From: Blastochloris viridis
GTDB taxonomy: Bacteria > Pseudomonadota > Alphaproteobacteria > Rhizobiales > Xanthobacteraceae
Length of the DNA stretch: 64,000 nt
Direction: 5' to 3'
Assembly: GCF_001402875.1 (NCBI RefSeq)
Contig: NZ_CP012946.1
Location: 2,768,001-2,832,000 of the forward strand
How positions within the stretch are numbered: position 1 is the first letter of the stretch; each line of letters opens with the position of its first letter. The notes below the pieces were generated by a model. It searched no databases. It worked only from the letters and a program-made list of their open reading frames with translations, and was not told the origin of the DNA. A program made the translations under genes and the position numbers. This document shows positions 8,592 to 18,683 of the stretch, in pieces.

Positions 8592-10808
8592 TCAGCCACC
8601 GGGCGCGGGCGATGGCGGCGCGTCGGCCCGCGCCGCAACCAGCTGGAACAGCAACAGCGAGCGCGGCGTCACCTCGTAGACATCCTCGAACGCCAGGCAC
8701 GGCGCTTCGCCGTCGGGGTCGAGCGCGAGGTTGGTGTCGATCAGCCGCAGCCAGCCGCGGCCGCCGGCAATCGCCGGCAGGTTGAACCGCACCACGTTGT
8801 CGGCGGCATTGACGATCAGCAGCAAGGTGTCGTCGCTGCCGCGACGGCGGATGCCGCTGGTCTGCGCCCGGCCGTCGAACACCGCGCCGACGCACTTGGC
8901 GACCGGGTCGGTCCAATGCGCCTCGGTCATGTCGTCGCCGTCAGGCGTCAGCCAGGTGAGGTCGCACACGCCGAGTTGGTCATTCCATTCGCCGGTGAAG
9001 AAGCGCTGGCGTCGCAGCACCGGATAGGTGTGGCGGATGGCGATGACGCGGCGGGCGAATTGCAGCAGCGCGCGCTGGTCGTCGGCGAGCGTCCAGTCGA
9101 GCCAGCTGACCGGGTTGTCCTGGCAATAGGCGTTGTTGTTGCCGCCCTGGGTGCGCCCGATCTCGTCGCCCGCGGCGAGCATCGGCGTGCCTTGCGAGAA
9201 CATCAGCGTGGCGAGGAAATTGCGCTTCTGCCGCTCGCGCAGCGCGCGGATGGCGGCATCATCGGTGGGGCCTTCGGCGCCGTGGTTCCAATTGTGATTG
9301 GCGTTGTGGCCGTCACGATTGTCCTCGCCATTGGCCTCGTTGTGCTTGTCGTTGTAGCTGACGAGATCGTTGAGCGTGAAGCCGTCGTGGGCGGTGATGA
9401 AGTTGACGCTGGCCCACGCCTTGCGGCCGCGGCGGTTGAAGATGTCGCCGGAGGCGGTGAGGCGGGTGGCGAGGTTCGGCAACTGGCCGTCGTCGCCCTT
9501 CCAGAACCGCCGCACGGTGTCGCGATAGACGTCGTTCCACTCTGCCCAGCCCGGCGGGAAGCGGCCGACCTGATAGCCGCCGGGGCCGCAGTCCCACGGC
9601 TCGGCGATCAGCTTCACCGACGACAGCACCGGGTCCTGCCGGCAGGAATCGAGGAAGCCGCCGCCCTCGTCGAAGCCGTAGGGCTCGCGCGCCAGAATGG
9701 TGGCGAGGTCGAAGCGAAAGCCGTCGACCCGCATTTCCTCGGCCCAGCAGCGCAGGCTGTCGGTCACCATCTGCAGCACGCGCTGGTGCGACAGGTTGAC
9801 GGTGTTGCCGGTGCCGGTGTCGTTGATGTAGTAGCGCTTCTGGTCCGGCAGCAGCCGGTAGTAGGAGGCGTTGTCGATGCCCTTGAACGACAGCGTCGGG
9901 CCGCGCTCATTGCCCTCGGCGGTGTGATTGTAGACCACGTCGAGGATCACCTCGATGCCGGCGTCGTGCAGCCGCGCCACCATCTCCTTAAACTCCGACA
10001 CCGCCTGGTCCGCGGCGCCGGCAAAGCGCCGCTCCGGCGCGAAAAAGCCGATGGTGTTGTAGCCCCAGTAATTGACCAGGCCCTTGTCGAGCAGGTGGCT
10101 GTCGTCGACAAAGGTGTGGACCGGCAGCAGTTCGACCGCGGTGACACCGAGCTCGCGCAGATGGCGCACCACCTCGGGATGGCCGAGGCCGCGGAAGGTG
10201 CCGCGCAGCGGCTCCGGCACCGCCGGATGCTGCCGGGTGAAGCCGCGCACCTGCAGCTCGTAGAGCACGGTGCGGTCCCACGGCACCCGCGGCTGCCGCA
10301 CATTGCCCCAGGTGAAGGCGGTGTCGACCACCCGGCATTTCAGCATCAAGGCCGCGCTGTCGCGATCGTCGAACGTCAGGTCGTCGCCGCTTTCCAGATG
10401 GTAGCCGAACAGCTCCGGCCCCCATCGCAGCGTGCCGACCACCGCGCGGGCATAGGGGTCGAGCACCAGCTTGTTGGGGTTGAAGCGGTGGCCGTTGTCC
10501 GGCTCATAGGGGCCGTGGACGCGATAGCCGTAGATGGTGCCGGGCCGCGCGTCGGGCAGAAAGCCGTGCCAGACCTCGTCGGTGTACTCGGGCAGCTCGA
10601 TGCGCTCGATTTCGGTCTCGCCATGGTCGTCGAACAGGCACAGCTCGACCTTGGTGGCGTTGGCGGAGAACAGCGCGAAATTGACGCCGAGCCCGGTCCA
10701 GGTGGCGCCAAGCGGAAAGGGCGCGCCCTCGCGGATGCGCGACGTCGGCAGCGGGACGGGCGCTGCGGGCAGCGTCGCAGCACGCAAGGGCGGACGTTCG
10801 TGCTTCAT
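8592..10808 (-). CDS. glgX: Glycogen debranching enzyme GlgX
   Basis: This 738-residue GH13 isoamylase-type enzyme has an N-terminal CBM48-like domain ([20 protein letters not shown]) and a catalytic barrel with the four GH13 regions: DVVYNHT, GFRFDLA (nucleophile Asp), IAEPWD (acid/base Glu) and FITAHDGFT. It hydrolyses alpha-1,6 branches of phosphorylase-limited glycogen, releasing linear malto-oligosaccharides in the cytoplasm. These are the substrate of TreY, encoded nearby. The ATG at 10808 (MKHERPPLR) is chosen because the upstream extension is non-conserved. It is divergent from the glucosidase-treZ-treY genes across 207 bp, which probably holds both promoters. Confidence 0.95.
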   Translation of the reverse strand: MKHERPPLRAATLPAAPVPLPTSRIREGAPFPLGATWTGLGVNFALFSANATKVELCLFDDHGETEIERIELPEYTDEVWHGFLPDARPGTIYGYRVHGPYEPDNGHRFNPNKLVLDPYARAVVGTLRWGPELFGYHLESGDDLTFDDRDSAALMLKCRVVDTAFTWGNVRQPRVPWDRTVLYELQVRGFTRQHPAVPEPLRGTFRGLGHPEVVRHLRELGVTAVELLPVHTFVDDSHLLDKGLVNYWGYNTIGFFAPERRFAGAADQAVSEFKEMVARLHDAGIEVILDVVYNHTAEGNERGPTLSFKGIDNASYYRLLPDQKRYYINDTGTGNTVNLSHQRVLQMVTDSLRCWAEEMRVDGFRFDLATILAREPYGFDEGGGFLDSCRQDPVLSSVKLIAEPWDCGPGGYQVGRFPPGWAEWNDVYRDTVRRFWKGDDGQLPNLATRLTASGDIFNRRGRKAWASVNFITAHDGFTLNDLVSYNDKHNEANGEDNRDGHNANHNWNHGAEGPTDDAAIRALRERQKRNFLATLMFSQGTPMLAAGDEIGRTQGGNNNAYCQDNPVSWLDWTLADDQRALLQFARRVIAIRHTYPVLRRQRFFTGEWNDQLGVCDLTWLTPDGDDMTEAHWTDPVAKCVGAVFDGRAQTSGIRRRGSDDTLLLIVNAADNVVRFNLPAIAGGRGWLRLIDTNLALDPDGEAPCLAFEDVYEVTPRSLLLFQLVAARADAPPSPAPGG

Positions 10809-11015
10809 CTGCGCTGTCTCCAAAATCTGTCGCGGTCTCAAATAACGCCGCGCGGCGGGTCGCGGCTTGAGCTGGATTGTAAGCTGGAACTTTGCCGGAC
10901 TGAAAAAGTTCCCAGCCTGCGGTCGCGGCGGCGGCCGGCCGGTTACGGTAACGCGGCGCCATCGTGGCGCCGACTCTACGGCCGGGCACCACAAACTCGG
11001 AGATCAACTCGGGCA

Positions 11016-12620
11016 ATGACGATGGCAGAGCTGGCGTGGTGGCAGACCGCGGTGATCTATCAAATCTATCCGCGCTCGTTCCAGGACAGCGACGGCGACG
11101 GCGTCGGCGACCTGCCGGGCGTGATCGCGCGCCTGCCCCACCTCGCCGAGCTCGGCGTCGGTGCCATCTGGCTGTCGCCGATCTACCCCTCGCCGATGGC
11201 GGATTTCGGCTACGATGTCAGCGACTACACCGACATCCACCCGCTGTTCGGCACGCTCGACGATTTCGACGCGCTGATCGCCGCCGCGCACGCGCGCGGC
11301 CTGCGGGTGCTGCTCGACTTCGTGCCGAACCACAGCTCCGACCGCCATCCCTGGTTCGAGGACAGCCGATCCTCGCGCGACAGCGCCAAGCGCGACTGGT
11401 ACATCTGGCGCGACCCCGCCCCCGACGGCGGGCCGCCGACCAACTGGCTGAGCGAATTCGGCGGCAGCGCCTGGACGTTCGAGCCGGGCAGCGGCCAATA
11501 CTATTACCACGCCTTTCTCGACGCCCAGCCCGACCTCAACTGGCGCAACCCGGCGGTGCGGGCGGCGATGGCCGACGTGCTGCGGTTCTGGCTGCGGCGC
11601 GGCGTCGACGGCTTTCGCGTCGACGTGATCTGGCACCTGATCAAGGACGATCTGTTCCGCGACAACCCACCGAACCCGGCCGCCGACCCGGCGCGGCCGC
11701 CGCACGAGCGGCTGGTGCCGCTCTACACCGCCGACCGGCCGGAGGTGCACGAGGTGATCGCCGAGCTGCGCCGCGTGGTCGACGCGTTCGAGGACCGCGT
11801 GCTGATCGGCGAGATCTACCTGCCGCTGGAACGGCTGGTGACCTATTACGGCCCGGACCTTTCCGGCGTGCACCTGCCGTTCAATTTCGCGCTGTTGTCG
11901 GCGCCGTGGAACGCTCAGCGCATCGCCGCCCTGGTCGAGGACTACGAGGCGATGCTACCCGCCGGCGGCTGGCCGAACTGGGTGCTGGGCAACCACGACA
12001 AGCCGCGGGTGGCGAGCCGGGTCGGCCCGGACCAGACCCGCATCGCCGCGCTGCTGCTGCTGACGCTGCGCGGGACGCCGACCATCTATTACGGCGAGGA
12101 GATCGGCATGCGCGAGGTGGCGATCCCGCCCGACCGCGTGCGCGACCCGTTCGAGAAGAACGTGCCGGGCATCGGCGTCGGCCGCGACGGCTGCCGCACG
12201 CCGATGCCGTGGAGCGGCGAGCCGTTCGGCGGCTTCTCCACCGTCGAGCCCTGGCTGCCGCTCGGGCCGGATGTCGCAAGCTGCAACGTGGCGGCGCAGC
12301 GGCACGACCACGCCTCGCTGCTGTCGTTCTACCGCCGCCTGCTGGCGCTTCGCCGGGCGCGGCCGGCGCTGTCGCGCGGGGCCTACCGGCTGGTGGCGGC
12401 GGACGGCGACCTCCTCGCCTATCTGCGGCTCGACGGCGATGAGCGCCTGCTGGTGGCGCTCAATCTCGGCCCCGAGCCGGCCCGGCTCGACCTCACCGCG
12501 CTGGCGGCGGAGGGGCGCGTGCTGCTGCGCACCTTGAGCACGCCCCACGGCGACACCGTTCGCGGCGTGCTCGAACTGGCGGGCAATGACGGCGCGCTGA
12601 TCGAGCTTTCGGCGGCGTGA
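11016..12620 (+). CDS. GH13 alpha-glucosidase / alpha-amylase family enzyme
   Basis: A GH13 enzyme of 534 residues. It opens with WWQTAVIYQIYPRSFQDSDGDGVGDL, typical of oligo-1,6-glucosidase/alpha-glucosidase proteins. The catalytic regions are DFVPNHSS, GFRVDV (nucleophile Asp), IGEIYLP (Glu) and VLGNHDKPR. It should hydrolyse terminal alpha-glucosidic bonds of malto-oligosaccharides in the cytoplasm. A very long frame extends upstream through the antisense of glgX, an artefact of high GC; the real start is ATG 11016 (or 11022). It is first in a plus-strand run with treZ and treY. Confidence 0.9.
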   Translation: MTMAELAWWQTAVIYQIYPRSFQDSDGDGVGDLPGVIARLPHLAELGVGAIWLSPIYPSPMADFGYDVSDYTDIHPLFGTLDDFDALIAAAHARGLRVLLDFVPNHSSDRHPWFEDSRSSRDSAKRDWYIWRDPAPDGGPPTNWLSEFGGSAWTFEPGSGQYYYHAFLDAQPDLNWRNPAVRAAMADVLRFWLRRGVDGFRVDVIWHLIKDDLFRDNPPNPAADPARPPHERLVPLYTADRPEVHEVIAELRRVVDAFEDRVLIGEIYLPLERLVTYYGPDLSGVHLPFNFALLSAPWNAQRIAALVEDYEAMLPAGGWPNWVLGNHDKPRVASRVGPDQTRIAALLLLTLRGTPTIYYGEEIGMREVAIPPDRVRDPFEKNVPGIGVGRDGCRTPMPWSGEPFGGFSTVEPWLPLGPDVASCNVAAQRHDHASLLSFYRRLLALRRARPALSRGAYRLVAADGDLLAYLRLDGDERLLVALNLGPEPARLDLTALAAEGRVLLRTLSTPHGDTVRGVLELAGNDGALIELSAA

Positions 12621-12716
12621 GCGGGCGCCTCGCCACGCCATCGCGGCCGATGCCGGCGGTGGTGGAACCATGAGCACGGCCGCGAATTGATGCCATGCAA
12701 CACCGGAGTGCCACGG

Positions 12717-14582
12717 GTGACCTCGCACGTCCTGCCAGCCGACTTTCGCTCCCGCCACCGCGTCATGCCGCTCGGCGCCGAACTCGTGCCGGGCGGCGTC
12801 GACGTCCGGGTGTGGGCGCCGCGGCCGAGCGCGATCACGCTGGTGATGGGCGGCACCGAACTGCCGCTTATCGACGACGGAAACGGCTACCGCTGGGCGC
12901 TGGCGCCGTTCGGTCGCGCCGGCTCGCGCTACGGCTTTCGCATCGACGGCGACGCCAAGATCCTGCCCGACCCCGCCTCGCGCTGGCAGCCGAACGGGCC
13001 GCACGGCCTGAGCGCGGTGGTCGATCCCACCGCGTTCGGCTGGCACGATCACGACTGGCGCGGCGTGACGGCGGCGGACCGCGTCGTCTACGAGCTGCAC
13101 CTTGGCACCTTCACGGCCGAGGGCACTTTTCGCGCCGCGATCGACAAGCTGCCGCTGCTGGCCGAGGTCGGCGTTACGGTGATCGAGCTGATGCCGGTGG
13201 CGGAGTTTCCCGGCCGGTTCGGCTGGGGTTATGACGGCGTCAACCTGTTCGCGCCGTTCCACCGCTACGGCACGCCGGACGACCTGCGCGCGCTGGTCGA
13301 CGCCGCGCACGGCCTTGGCCTCGCCGTCATCCTCGACGTGGTCTACAATCATCTCGGCCCCGACGGGAATTACCTGCCGCTGTTCTCGGCCGGCTACTTC
13401 ACCGACCGCTACGACAACGAGTGGGGCGACGCCGTCAATTTCGACGGCGAGGGCAGCGCCGAGGTGCGCACCTTCGTGTGCGCGAATGCGGCCTATTGGG
13501 TGCGCGAGTTTCACTTCGACGGCCTGCGGCTCGACGCCACCCAGCAGATCTTCGACGCCTCGCCGCGCAATATCATCGCCGAGCTGGCCGCGGCGGCGCG
13601 CGAAGCCGGCGGCGGCCGCACCGTGTTCGTGGTCGCCGAGAACGAGCCGCAGGACGCCACCTTGGTGCGGCCGGAAGCCGCCGGCGGCTATGGCGTCGAT
13701 GCGATCTGGAACGAGGATTTCCACCACGCCGCGCGGGTTGCCCTCACCGGCGTCCGCGAGGGCTACTATTCCGACTATGCCGGCTCGGCTCGCGAACTGC
13801 TGGCCTGCGTCCGCCACGGCTTCCTCTACCAGGGCCAGCGCTCGACCTGGCAGAGCAACCCGCGCGGCGCACCGGCGCTCGACCTTGCGCCGCACGCCCG
13901 CGTCAATTTCCTGGAGAACCACGACCAGGTCGCCAATTCCGCCACCGGGGCGCGGCTCGCCCGCCTCACCGACGCGCGCAAGCTGCGCGCCATGACCGCG
14001 CTGGCGCTGCTGGCGCCCGGCACGCCGATGCTGTTCCAGGGCCAGGAGTTCTTCGCGACCACGCCGTTCCGCTATTTCGCCGATCACGTGCCCGAGCTCG
14101 CAGCGGCGACGGCGGCGGGCAGGCGCGCGTTCCTGACGCAGTTTCCCAGCACCGTCGGCATCGCGCTCGACCCGCCGCACGCGGAGGCGACCTTCCGCGC
14201 CTCGGTGCTCGACTGGGCCGAGCGCGCGCGCAACGCCGCCGCGGTGCGGCTCCATCGCGACCTGCTGGAGCTGCGCCGCACCGATGCCGTGCTGTCGCGC
14301 CCGCTCGCGCTCGACGGCGCGACGCTGACCGAGCACGCGCTGCTGGTGCGGTTCACCGGCGAGCGCGAGGAACGGCTGGCGCTGTTCAATTTCGGCGCCG
14401 ACCTCGCGCCGCAGGTCGTGCCCGAGCCGCTGCTGGCGCCGCCGGCCGGCGGACCGTGGCGGCTGCTGTGGTCGAGCGAGGACCCCGCCTATGGCGGCGG
14501 CGGCAGCCGGCCGCCGGTCGAGGCGGACGGCGTCTGGTTCATCCAGGGCCACGCTGCCGCCGTTCTCACCGCGCCGCGCTGA
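12717..14582 (+). CDS. treZ: Malto-oligosyltrehalose trehalohydrolase TreZ
   Basis: This enzyme releases free trehalose from the end of maltooligosyl-trehalose made by TreY. It has about 621 residues. An N-terminal domain (MPLGAELVPGGVDVRVWAP) is followed by GH13 regions: DVVYNHLGPDG, the nucleophile block FDGLRLDATQ, VVAENEPQD (Glu) and FLENHDQVAN. GTG 12717 has GGAG eight bases upstream; an in-frame ATG at 12690 has no ribosome site. It ends two bases before the treY start, so the genes are co-transcribed. Confidence 0.95.
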   Translation: MTSHVLPADFRSRHRVMPLGAELVPGGVDVRVWAPRPSAITLVMGGTELPLIDDGNGYRWALAPFGRAGSRYGFRIDGDAKILPDPASRWQPNGPHGLSAVVDPTAFGWHDHDWRGVTAADRVVYELHLGTFTAEGTFRAAIDKLPLLAEVGVTVIELMPVAEFPGRFGWGYDGVNLFAPFHRYGTPDDLRALVDAAHGLGLAVILDVVYNHLGPDGNYLPLFSAGYFTDRYDNEWGDAVNFDGEGSAEVRTFVCANAAYWVREFHFDGLRLDATQQIFDASPRNIIAELAAAAREAGGGRTVFVVAENEPQDATLVRPEAAGGYGVDAIWNEDFHHAARVALTGVREGYYSDYAGSARELLACVRHGFLYQGQRSTWQSNPRGAPALDLAPHARVNFLENHDQVANSATGARLARLTDARKLRAMTALALLAPGTPMLFQGQEFFATTPFRYFADHVPELAAATAAGRRAFLTQFPSTVGIALDPPHAEATFRASVLDWAERARNAAAVRLHRDLLELRRTDAVLSRPLALDGATLTEHALLVRFTGEREERLALFNFGADLAPQVVPEPLLAPPAGGPWRLLWSSEDPAYGGGGSRPPVEADGVWFIQGHAAAVLTAPR

Positions 14583-14584
14583 CC

Positions 14585-17398
14585 ATGCCCCCCGCCATCC
14601 CGCTCGCCACCTATCGCCTGCAGCTGTCGGCCGCGTGCGACTTCGACGCCGCGGCGCGGCTGGTGCCCTACCTCAAGGCGCTCGGCATCTCGCACCTCTA
14701 CGTCTCGCCGATCCTGACGGCGCGCAAGGGCAGCCGCCACGGCTACGACATCGTCGACCACAACCAGCTCAATCCCGAGCTCGGCGGCGCGGCCGGCTTC
14801 GAGACGCTGTCGGCGGCGCTGCGCGCGGCCGACATTGGGCTGCTGGTCGACATCGTGCCCAACCACATGGGCGTCGGCTACGCCGACAACGCCTGGTGGC
14901 TCGACGTGCTGGAATGGGGTCCGCGCTCGCCGCACGCGGCCTCGTTCGACATCGAGTGGACGACGCTGCCGTTCCGCGCCTCCAGCGGCGTGCTGCTGCC
15001 AATCCTCGGCGCCTCCTACGGCACGGCGCTGGAACAGGGCGACCTCAAGCTGCGCTTCGACGCCGCCGAAGGCTCGTTCTCGATCTGGTATTTCGACCAC
15101 CGCCTGCCGGTGCGGCCCGACCGCTACGCCGACATCCTCGCCACCGTGGTGGCGGCGGCGAAGGCCGAGCGCGAGCCGGCCGGCCGGACGCTGCTCGACC
15201 TCGCCGAGCACCACCGCGCGCCCGGAACGCCGACGCGCGAGGCGGCGCCCGCCCTCAAGGCCGCGCTCGCCGCGGTGGCGGGCGGCGCGGCGGTGATCGA
15301 GCGCGGCCTAGCCGCCTACCGCCCCACCGCCGGCCATCCGGCGCGGACCCAGCGGCTGCACCGGCTGCTGGAGCGCCAGCACTATCGCGTCGCCAACTGG
15401 CGGATGGCGTTCACCGACATCAACTACCGCCGCTTCTTCGACATCAACGACCTTGCCGGGCTGCGAACCGAGGACCCCACCACCTTTGCCGACACCCACC
15501 GGCTGATCGCGCGGCTGATCGCGGAGGGCCACATCCACGGCCTGCGCCTCGACCACATCGACGGGCTGGCCGACCCGGTGCAATACGCCCGCCGGCTGGG
15601 GCGGCTGGTGCGCTCCGCCCACGCCGGCCGCAGCCGCGCGCCGTTCTACATCGTCGCCGAAAAGATCCTGGCCGAGGACGAGGCGATGCCGCCGCTGCCC
15701 GGCGTCGCCGGCACCACCGGCTATGACGCGCTCGACCTGATCCAGCGCGCGCTGGTGAACGGCGAGGGGTTCGCCACCCTCGACACGCTGCACCGCGCGA
15801 TGACGGCCAATGCCGCGCCGTTCCCCGACATGGCGCGCGAGGCCAAGGCGCTGGTGCTCGACTCGATCCTGGCCAGCGAATTCGTGGTGCTGGTGCACCT
15901 TCTCGCCCGCATCGCCGCCGGCCACTGGAAGACCCGCGACTTCACCTTCGAGCGGCTGAAGGCGGCGCTGCGCGCCGTCATCGTGCGCTTTCCGGTCTAC
16001 CGCACCTATATCGCCGGCGCGGTGTCGGCGGCCGACCGCGCCTGCATCCTCAACGCCATCGAGGAGGCCCGCGCCAGCTGGTTCGGCCCCGACGCCGAGA
16101 TTTTCGACGTCCTGCGCGGGGTGCTGACGCTCGACATCGTCGCCGCCGGCCGCAGCGGCTACAGCCGGGCGCGGGTGCGCCACTTCGTCACCAAGCTGCA
16201 GCAGCTCACCGGGCCGGTGATGGCGAAGGCGGTGGAGGACACCGCGTTCTACCGCCACCACCGCCTGCTGGCGCTGAACGAGGTCGGATCGGGTCCCGAC
16301 CGGCCGGCGCTGCCCGCGCCGGCGTTCCACGACGCCGTCAAGGCCCGCGCCACCTATCCCCACGCCATGACGGCGACGGCAACCCACGACACCAAGCGCG
16401 GCGAGGACGCCCGGATGCGCATCCTCGCCCTCGCCGACATCGCCGGCGACTGGGCGGTGGCGGTGCGGCACTGGCGTTCGCTCAACGCGCGGCTGGTCGA
16501 GCCCGGCGTCGGCCCCACCCCCGCCCACGAATACATGCTCTATCAGGCGCTGATCGGCGCCTGGCCCGCCGACGGCGCGCCGGACGGCACCTTCCTCGAC
16601 CGCATGCAGACCTACGCCGTGAAGGCGCTGCGCGAGGGCAAGGCGGAATCGAGCTGGGCAATGCCGAACGCCCGCTACGAGGCGGCGACCGCGGCGTTCC
16701 TGGCCGGCATGCTCGATCCGGCGCAATCCGCCGCGTTCCTCGACCGCTTCGCCGCGTTCGCGGCGCGGACCGCCCGGCTTGGCGCGCTCAATTCACTGGC
16801 CCAGCTCGCGCTCAAGGCGACCTTGCCGGGCGTGCCGGATTTCTACCAGGGCACCGAGACCTGGGACCTGTCGCTGGTCGACCCCGACAACCGCCGCCCG
16901 GTCGAGTTCGGCCAGCTCGCCGACCTTTTGCAGGCGATGCCGGGCGGGCCGCCCGCGGCGCCGTCGGCCGACCCCCGCCTCGACCGCCGGACCAAATTCG
17001 TCGCGACCCGGCAACTGCTGGCCTGGCGCGCGGAACGGGCGGCGATCTACACCAGCGGCGCCTACCAGCCGCTGGCGGTGTCGGGCCCCGACGCCGGCCA
17101 CCTGATCGCCTTCGCCCGCACGCTGCGCCGCGCCGCCGACATCGTCGTCGTCGCCCGCCATCTCGCCGCCTTCACCGACGGCGGCCGGCTCTGGCCGGAC
17201 TTCAAGCAGCTGAAGGCGACCATCCATTGCGAGGGCCTGCTGCCCCAACGCGTGGTGCTGGGTGGCACGGTGACGGCGCCGCGCGATGCCATCGCGGCGA
17301 ACGCGCTGCTCGGGCCGCTGCCGTTCGCGGTGGTCACCGCGCTGCGGGTCGGCGAGGCGGCGAGCGAGCCGGCGCCGCCACTGGCACTGCCGGCGTGA
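14585..17398 (+). CDS. treY: Malto-oligosyltrehalose synthase TreY
   Basis: A 937-residue GH13 isomerase that turns the reducing-end alpha-1,4 bond of malto-oligosaccharides into the alpha,alpha-1,1 bond of trehalose. Typical blocks are present: ATYRLQLSAACDFDAAARLVPYL at the N-terminus, SHLYVSPIL, SRHGYDIVDHNQLNPELGG, DIVPNHMG, GLRLDHIDGL (nucleophile Asp), the Glu of FYIVAEKIL, and TATHDTKRGEDAR. It acts with TreZ and GlgX to convert glycogen to trehalose, a compatible solute. A short GGCCGT/ACGGCC hairpin with a T-run in its loop follows the stop immediately (17399-17417). Confidence 0.95.
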   Translation: MPPAIPLATYRLQLSAACDFDAAARLVPYLKALGISHLYVSPILTARKGSRHGYDIVDHNQLNPELGGAAGFETLSAALRAADIGLLVDIVPNHMGVGYADNAWWLDVLEWGPRSPHAASFDIEWTTLPFRASSGVLLPILGASYGTALEQGDLKLRFDAAEGSFSIWYFDHRLPVRPDRYADILATVVAAAKAEREPAGRTLLDLAEHHRAPGTPTREAAPALKAALAAVAGGAAVIERGLAAYRPTAGHPARTQRLHRLLERQHYRVANWRMAFTDINYRRFFDINDLAGLRTEDPTTFADTHRLIARLIAEGHIHGLRLDHIDGLADPVQYARRLGRLVRSAHAGRSRAPFYIVAEKILAEDEAMPPLPGVAGTTGYDALDLIQRALVNGEGFATLDTLHRAMTANAAPFPDMAREAKALVLDSILASEFVVLVHLLARIAAGHWKTRDFTFERLKAALRAVIVRFPVYRTYIAGAVSAADRACILNAIEEARASWFGPDAEIFDVLRGVLTLDIVAAGRSGYSRARVRHFVTKLQQLTGPVMAKAVEDTAFYRHHRLLALNEVGSGPDRPALPAPAFHDAVKARATYPHAMTATATHDTKRGEDARMRILALADIAGDWAVAVRHWRSLNARLVEPGVGPTPAHEYMLYQALIGAWPADGAPDGTFLDRMQTYAVKALREGKAESSWAMPNARYEAATAAFLAGMLDPAQSAAFLDRFAAFAARTARLGALNSLAQLALKATLPGVPDFYQGTETWDLSLVDPDNRRPVEFGQLADLLQAMPGGPPAAPSADPRLDRRTKFVATRQLLAWRAERAAIYTSGAYQPLAVSGPDAGHLIAFARTLRRAADIVVVARHLAAFTDGGRLWPDFKQLKATIHCEGLLPQRVVLGGTVTAPRDAIAANALLGPLPFAVVTALRVGEAASEPAPPLALPA

Positions 17399-17634
17399 GG
17401 CCGTTTTTCGCACGGCCGGCGCCAAACCGGTCGCGGCGACATCTGCAATTCACGGTGTTCTGGAACCGTGGCCGGGTTGTCGGGTTGCCAAGCGATCCGG
17501 CGGAACTGGGGTGGGCCGCGGCGGTCTGCGGTTCTGCGATGAAATCGGTGACGGGATCAAAGGTGATCTTCCGGAAACCTTATGAAGCGACGAGCTTGAA
17601 CGTTCACGGTCCAGGAACGAGACGAAGCGAGAAT

Positions 17635-17668
17635 GGCCGCTCACCCGCTGGCATGCGGTTGAGCGGCC
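17635..17668. repeat. Long hairpin in the treY-hdeD gap
   Basis: Arms GGCCGCTCA (17635-17643) and TGAGCGGCC (17660-17668) pair perfectly, and an inner CCGC/GCGG helix continues the stem, leaving a 6-nt loop. It has no T-run. It could be part of an untranslated RNA or a repeat unit. Confidence 0.45.
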
Positions 17669-17713
17669 GAAGGGATGCGATGTCCGGTCGGTCACGTCGG
17701 GATCGGAAACAAC

Positions 17714-17754
17714 TCGCCGAAAAATCCTTGATCAGACAGAGGATTTCTCGACGA
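17714..17754. repeat. Palindromic repeat (CCGAAAA...GGATTT family)
   Basis: Imperfect palindrome with arms TCGCCGAAAAATCC and GGATTTCTCGACGA around TTGATCAGACAGA. It matches the copies at 32956-32986, 33771-33809 and 56080-56116 in arm sequence and spacing. Confidence 0.5.
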
Positions 17755-17951
17755 CCAGACGGCGTAAGTCCGGCGCGATCGGCCAGATTTCGCATGACGC
17801 AGGTGTTCTCGCTCGCAAAGCCGGTCGCGATCCGCCGCGGCTTCCGGCGAGATTGCTTCCTTGTATTACGTCCTTGGATCACAGAATGATCTTGCGGAAC
17901 CTCGATGACGAGCAACTTCGTTCAGTAAAAGATCAGCATTCGGAGGGTGTC

Positions 17952-18554
17952 ATGTCTTCTTCCCCGACCACTAGCCCGCTGCCGGGCGAGCAGCCCGCGA
18001 TCGGACGCACCAAGAGCGCCGTGCTGGCCGAGAACTGGTGGGCCGTCGCGATCCGCGGCCTCGCGGCCATCATCTTCGGCGTGTTGGCGTTCATGCTGCC
18101 GGTCGCCACCATCCTGTCGCTGCTGCTGTTCTTCGCGGCGTACGCGGTGGTCAACGGCGTGTTCGCCATCGTCGCGGCCGTGCGCGCCGCGAGCAGCAGC
18201 GAACGCTGGGGCTCGCTGCTGCTGGAGGGCTTGGTCAGCATCGCCGGCGGTGCCATCGTGGTGCTGTGGCCCGGCATCACCGTCGATGCGTTCGTGCTGC
18301 TGGTGGCGGCGTGGGCGCTGCTGACCGGCTGCCTTGCCATCGCGGCTGCGCTCCGGCTGGAGATCGACCACGGCAGATGGTGGCTGGTCCTCGGCGGCGT
18401 GGCGTCGCTGCTCTATGGCGTGCTGCTGATCCTGGCGCCGTTCCTCGGCGCGGTGGTGATGACGTGGTGGCTCGGCGCCTATGCGTTCGTTTTCGGCGTC
18501 ACCCAGATCATCCTGGCGCTGAAGCTGCGCGACCAGCGGCGCGGCGCCCACTGA
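17952..18554 (+). CDS. HdeD family membrane protein (DUF308)
   Basis: An integral membrane protein of 200 residues with six hydrophobic helices, e.g. WWAVAIRGLAAIIFGVLAFM and LLSLLLFFAAYAVVNGVF. The internal repeat of a three-helix unit with Trp/Gly/Pro placement (LWPGITVDAFVLLVAAWAL) is typical of HdeD/DUF308. E. coli HdeD protects against acid at high cell density; this member's role is not known. The ATG at 17952 has GGAGGG directly upstream. A 13-bp hairpin follows it at 18567-18598. Confidence 0.85.
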   Translation: MSSSPTTSPLPGEQPAIGRTKSAVLAENWWAVAIRGLAAIIFGVLAFMLPVATILSLLLFFAAYAVVNGVFAIVAAVRAASSSERWGSLLLEGLVSIAGGAIVVLWPGITVDAFVLLVAAWALLTGCLAIAAALRLEIDHGRWWLVLGGVASLLYGVLLILAPFLGAVVMTWWLGAYAFVFGVTQIILALKLRDQRRGAH

Positions 18555-18566
18555 CAAAGCGGCGAC

Positions 18567-18598
18567 GTGTGGACCGGCCGCTTGCGGCCGGTCCACAC
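18567..18598. terminator. Hairpin between hdeD-like gene and metZ
   Basis: A perfect 13-bp stem, GTGTGGACCGGCC (18567-18579) and GGCCGGTCCACAC (18586-18598), with a 6-nt loop lies 12 bp after the HdeD stop. There is no T-tract; it probably ends or stabilises the upstream transcript. Confidence 0.55.
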
Positions 18599-18683
18599 CC
18601 ATCCGCTCCGGCAGGCCGGAGCTTGCGTTGAGGCCCCATCGGGTGCAGTTGAGAACGGTCCCGCCTTTCAACAACCTGGACCG

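Larger units (their letters stand above)
17399..17951. other. Structured non-coding gap (553 bp)
   Basis: No convincing gene: open frames lack ribosome sites and conserved-looking sequence. It carries three palindromic units: 17545-17579 (a reverse-orientation copy of the GGTTTCCGGA repeat), the hairpin at 17635-17668, and 17714-17754 (a copy of the GCCGAAAA...GGATTTTC palindrome). The HdeD-like gene promoter should lie near its right end. Confidence 0.5.

Noticed and set aside
8916..11015. A very long plus-strand open frame running through the antisense of glgX into the GH13 glucosidase gene
   Set aside because: In this GC-rich DNA the antisense of real genes is often free of stops. glgX on the minus strand has all GH13 motifs; the extension has none.
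18599..18683. Possible SAM-type riboswitch leader before metZ
   Set aside because: SAM-II and related leaders occur upstream of methionine genes in this group, but I could not match the conserved core or the pseudoknot here.
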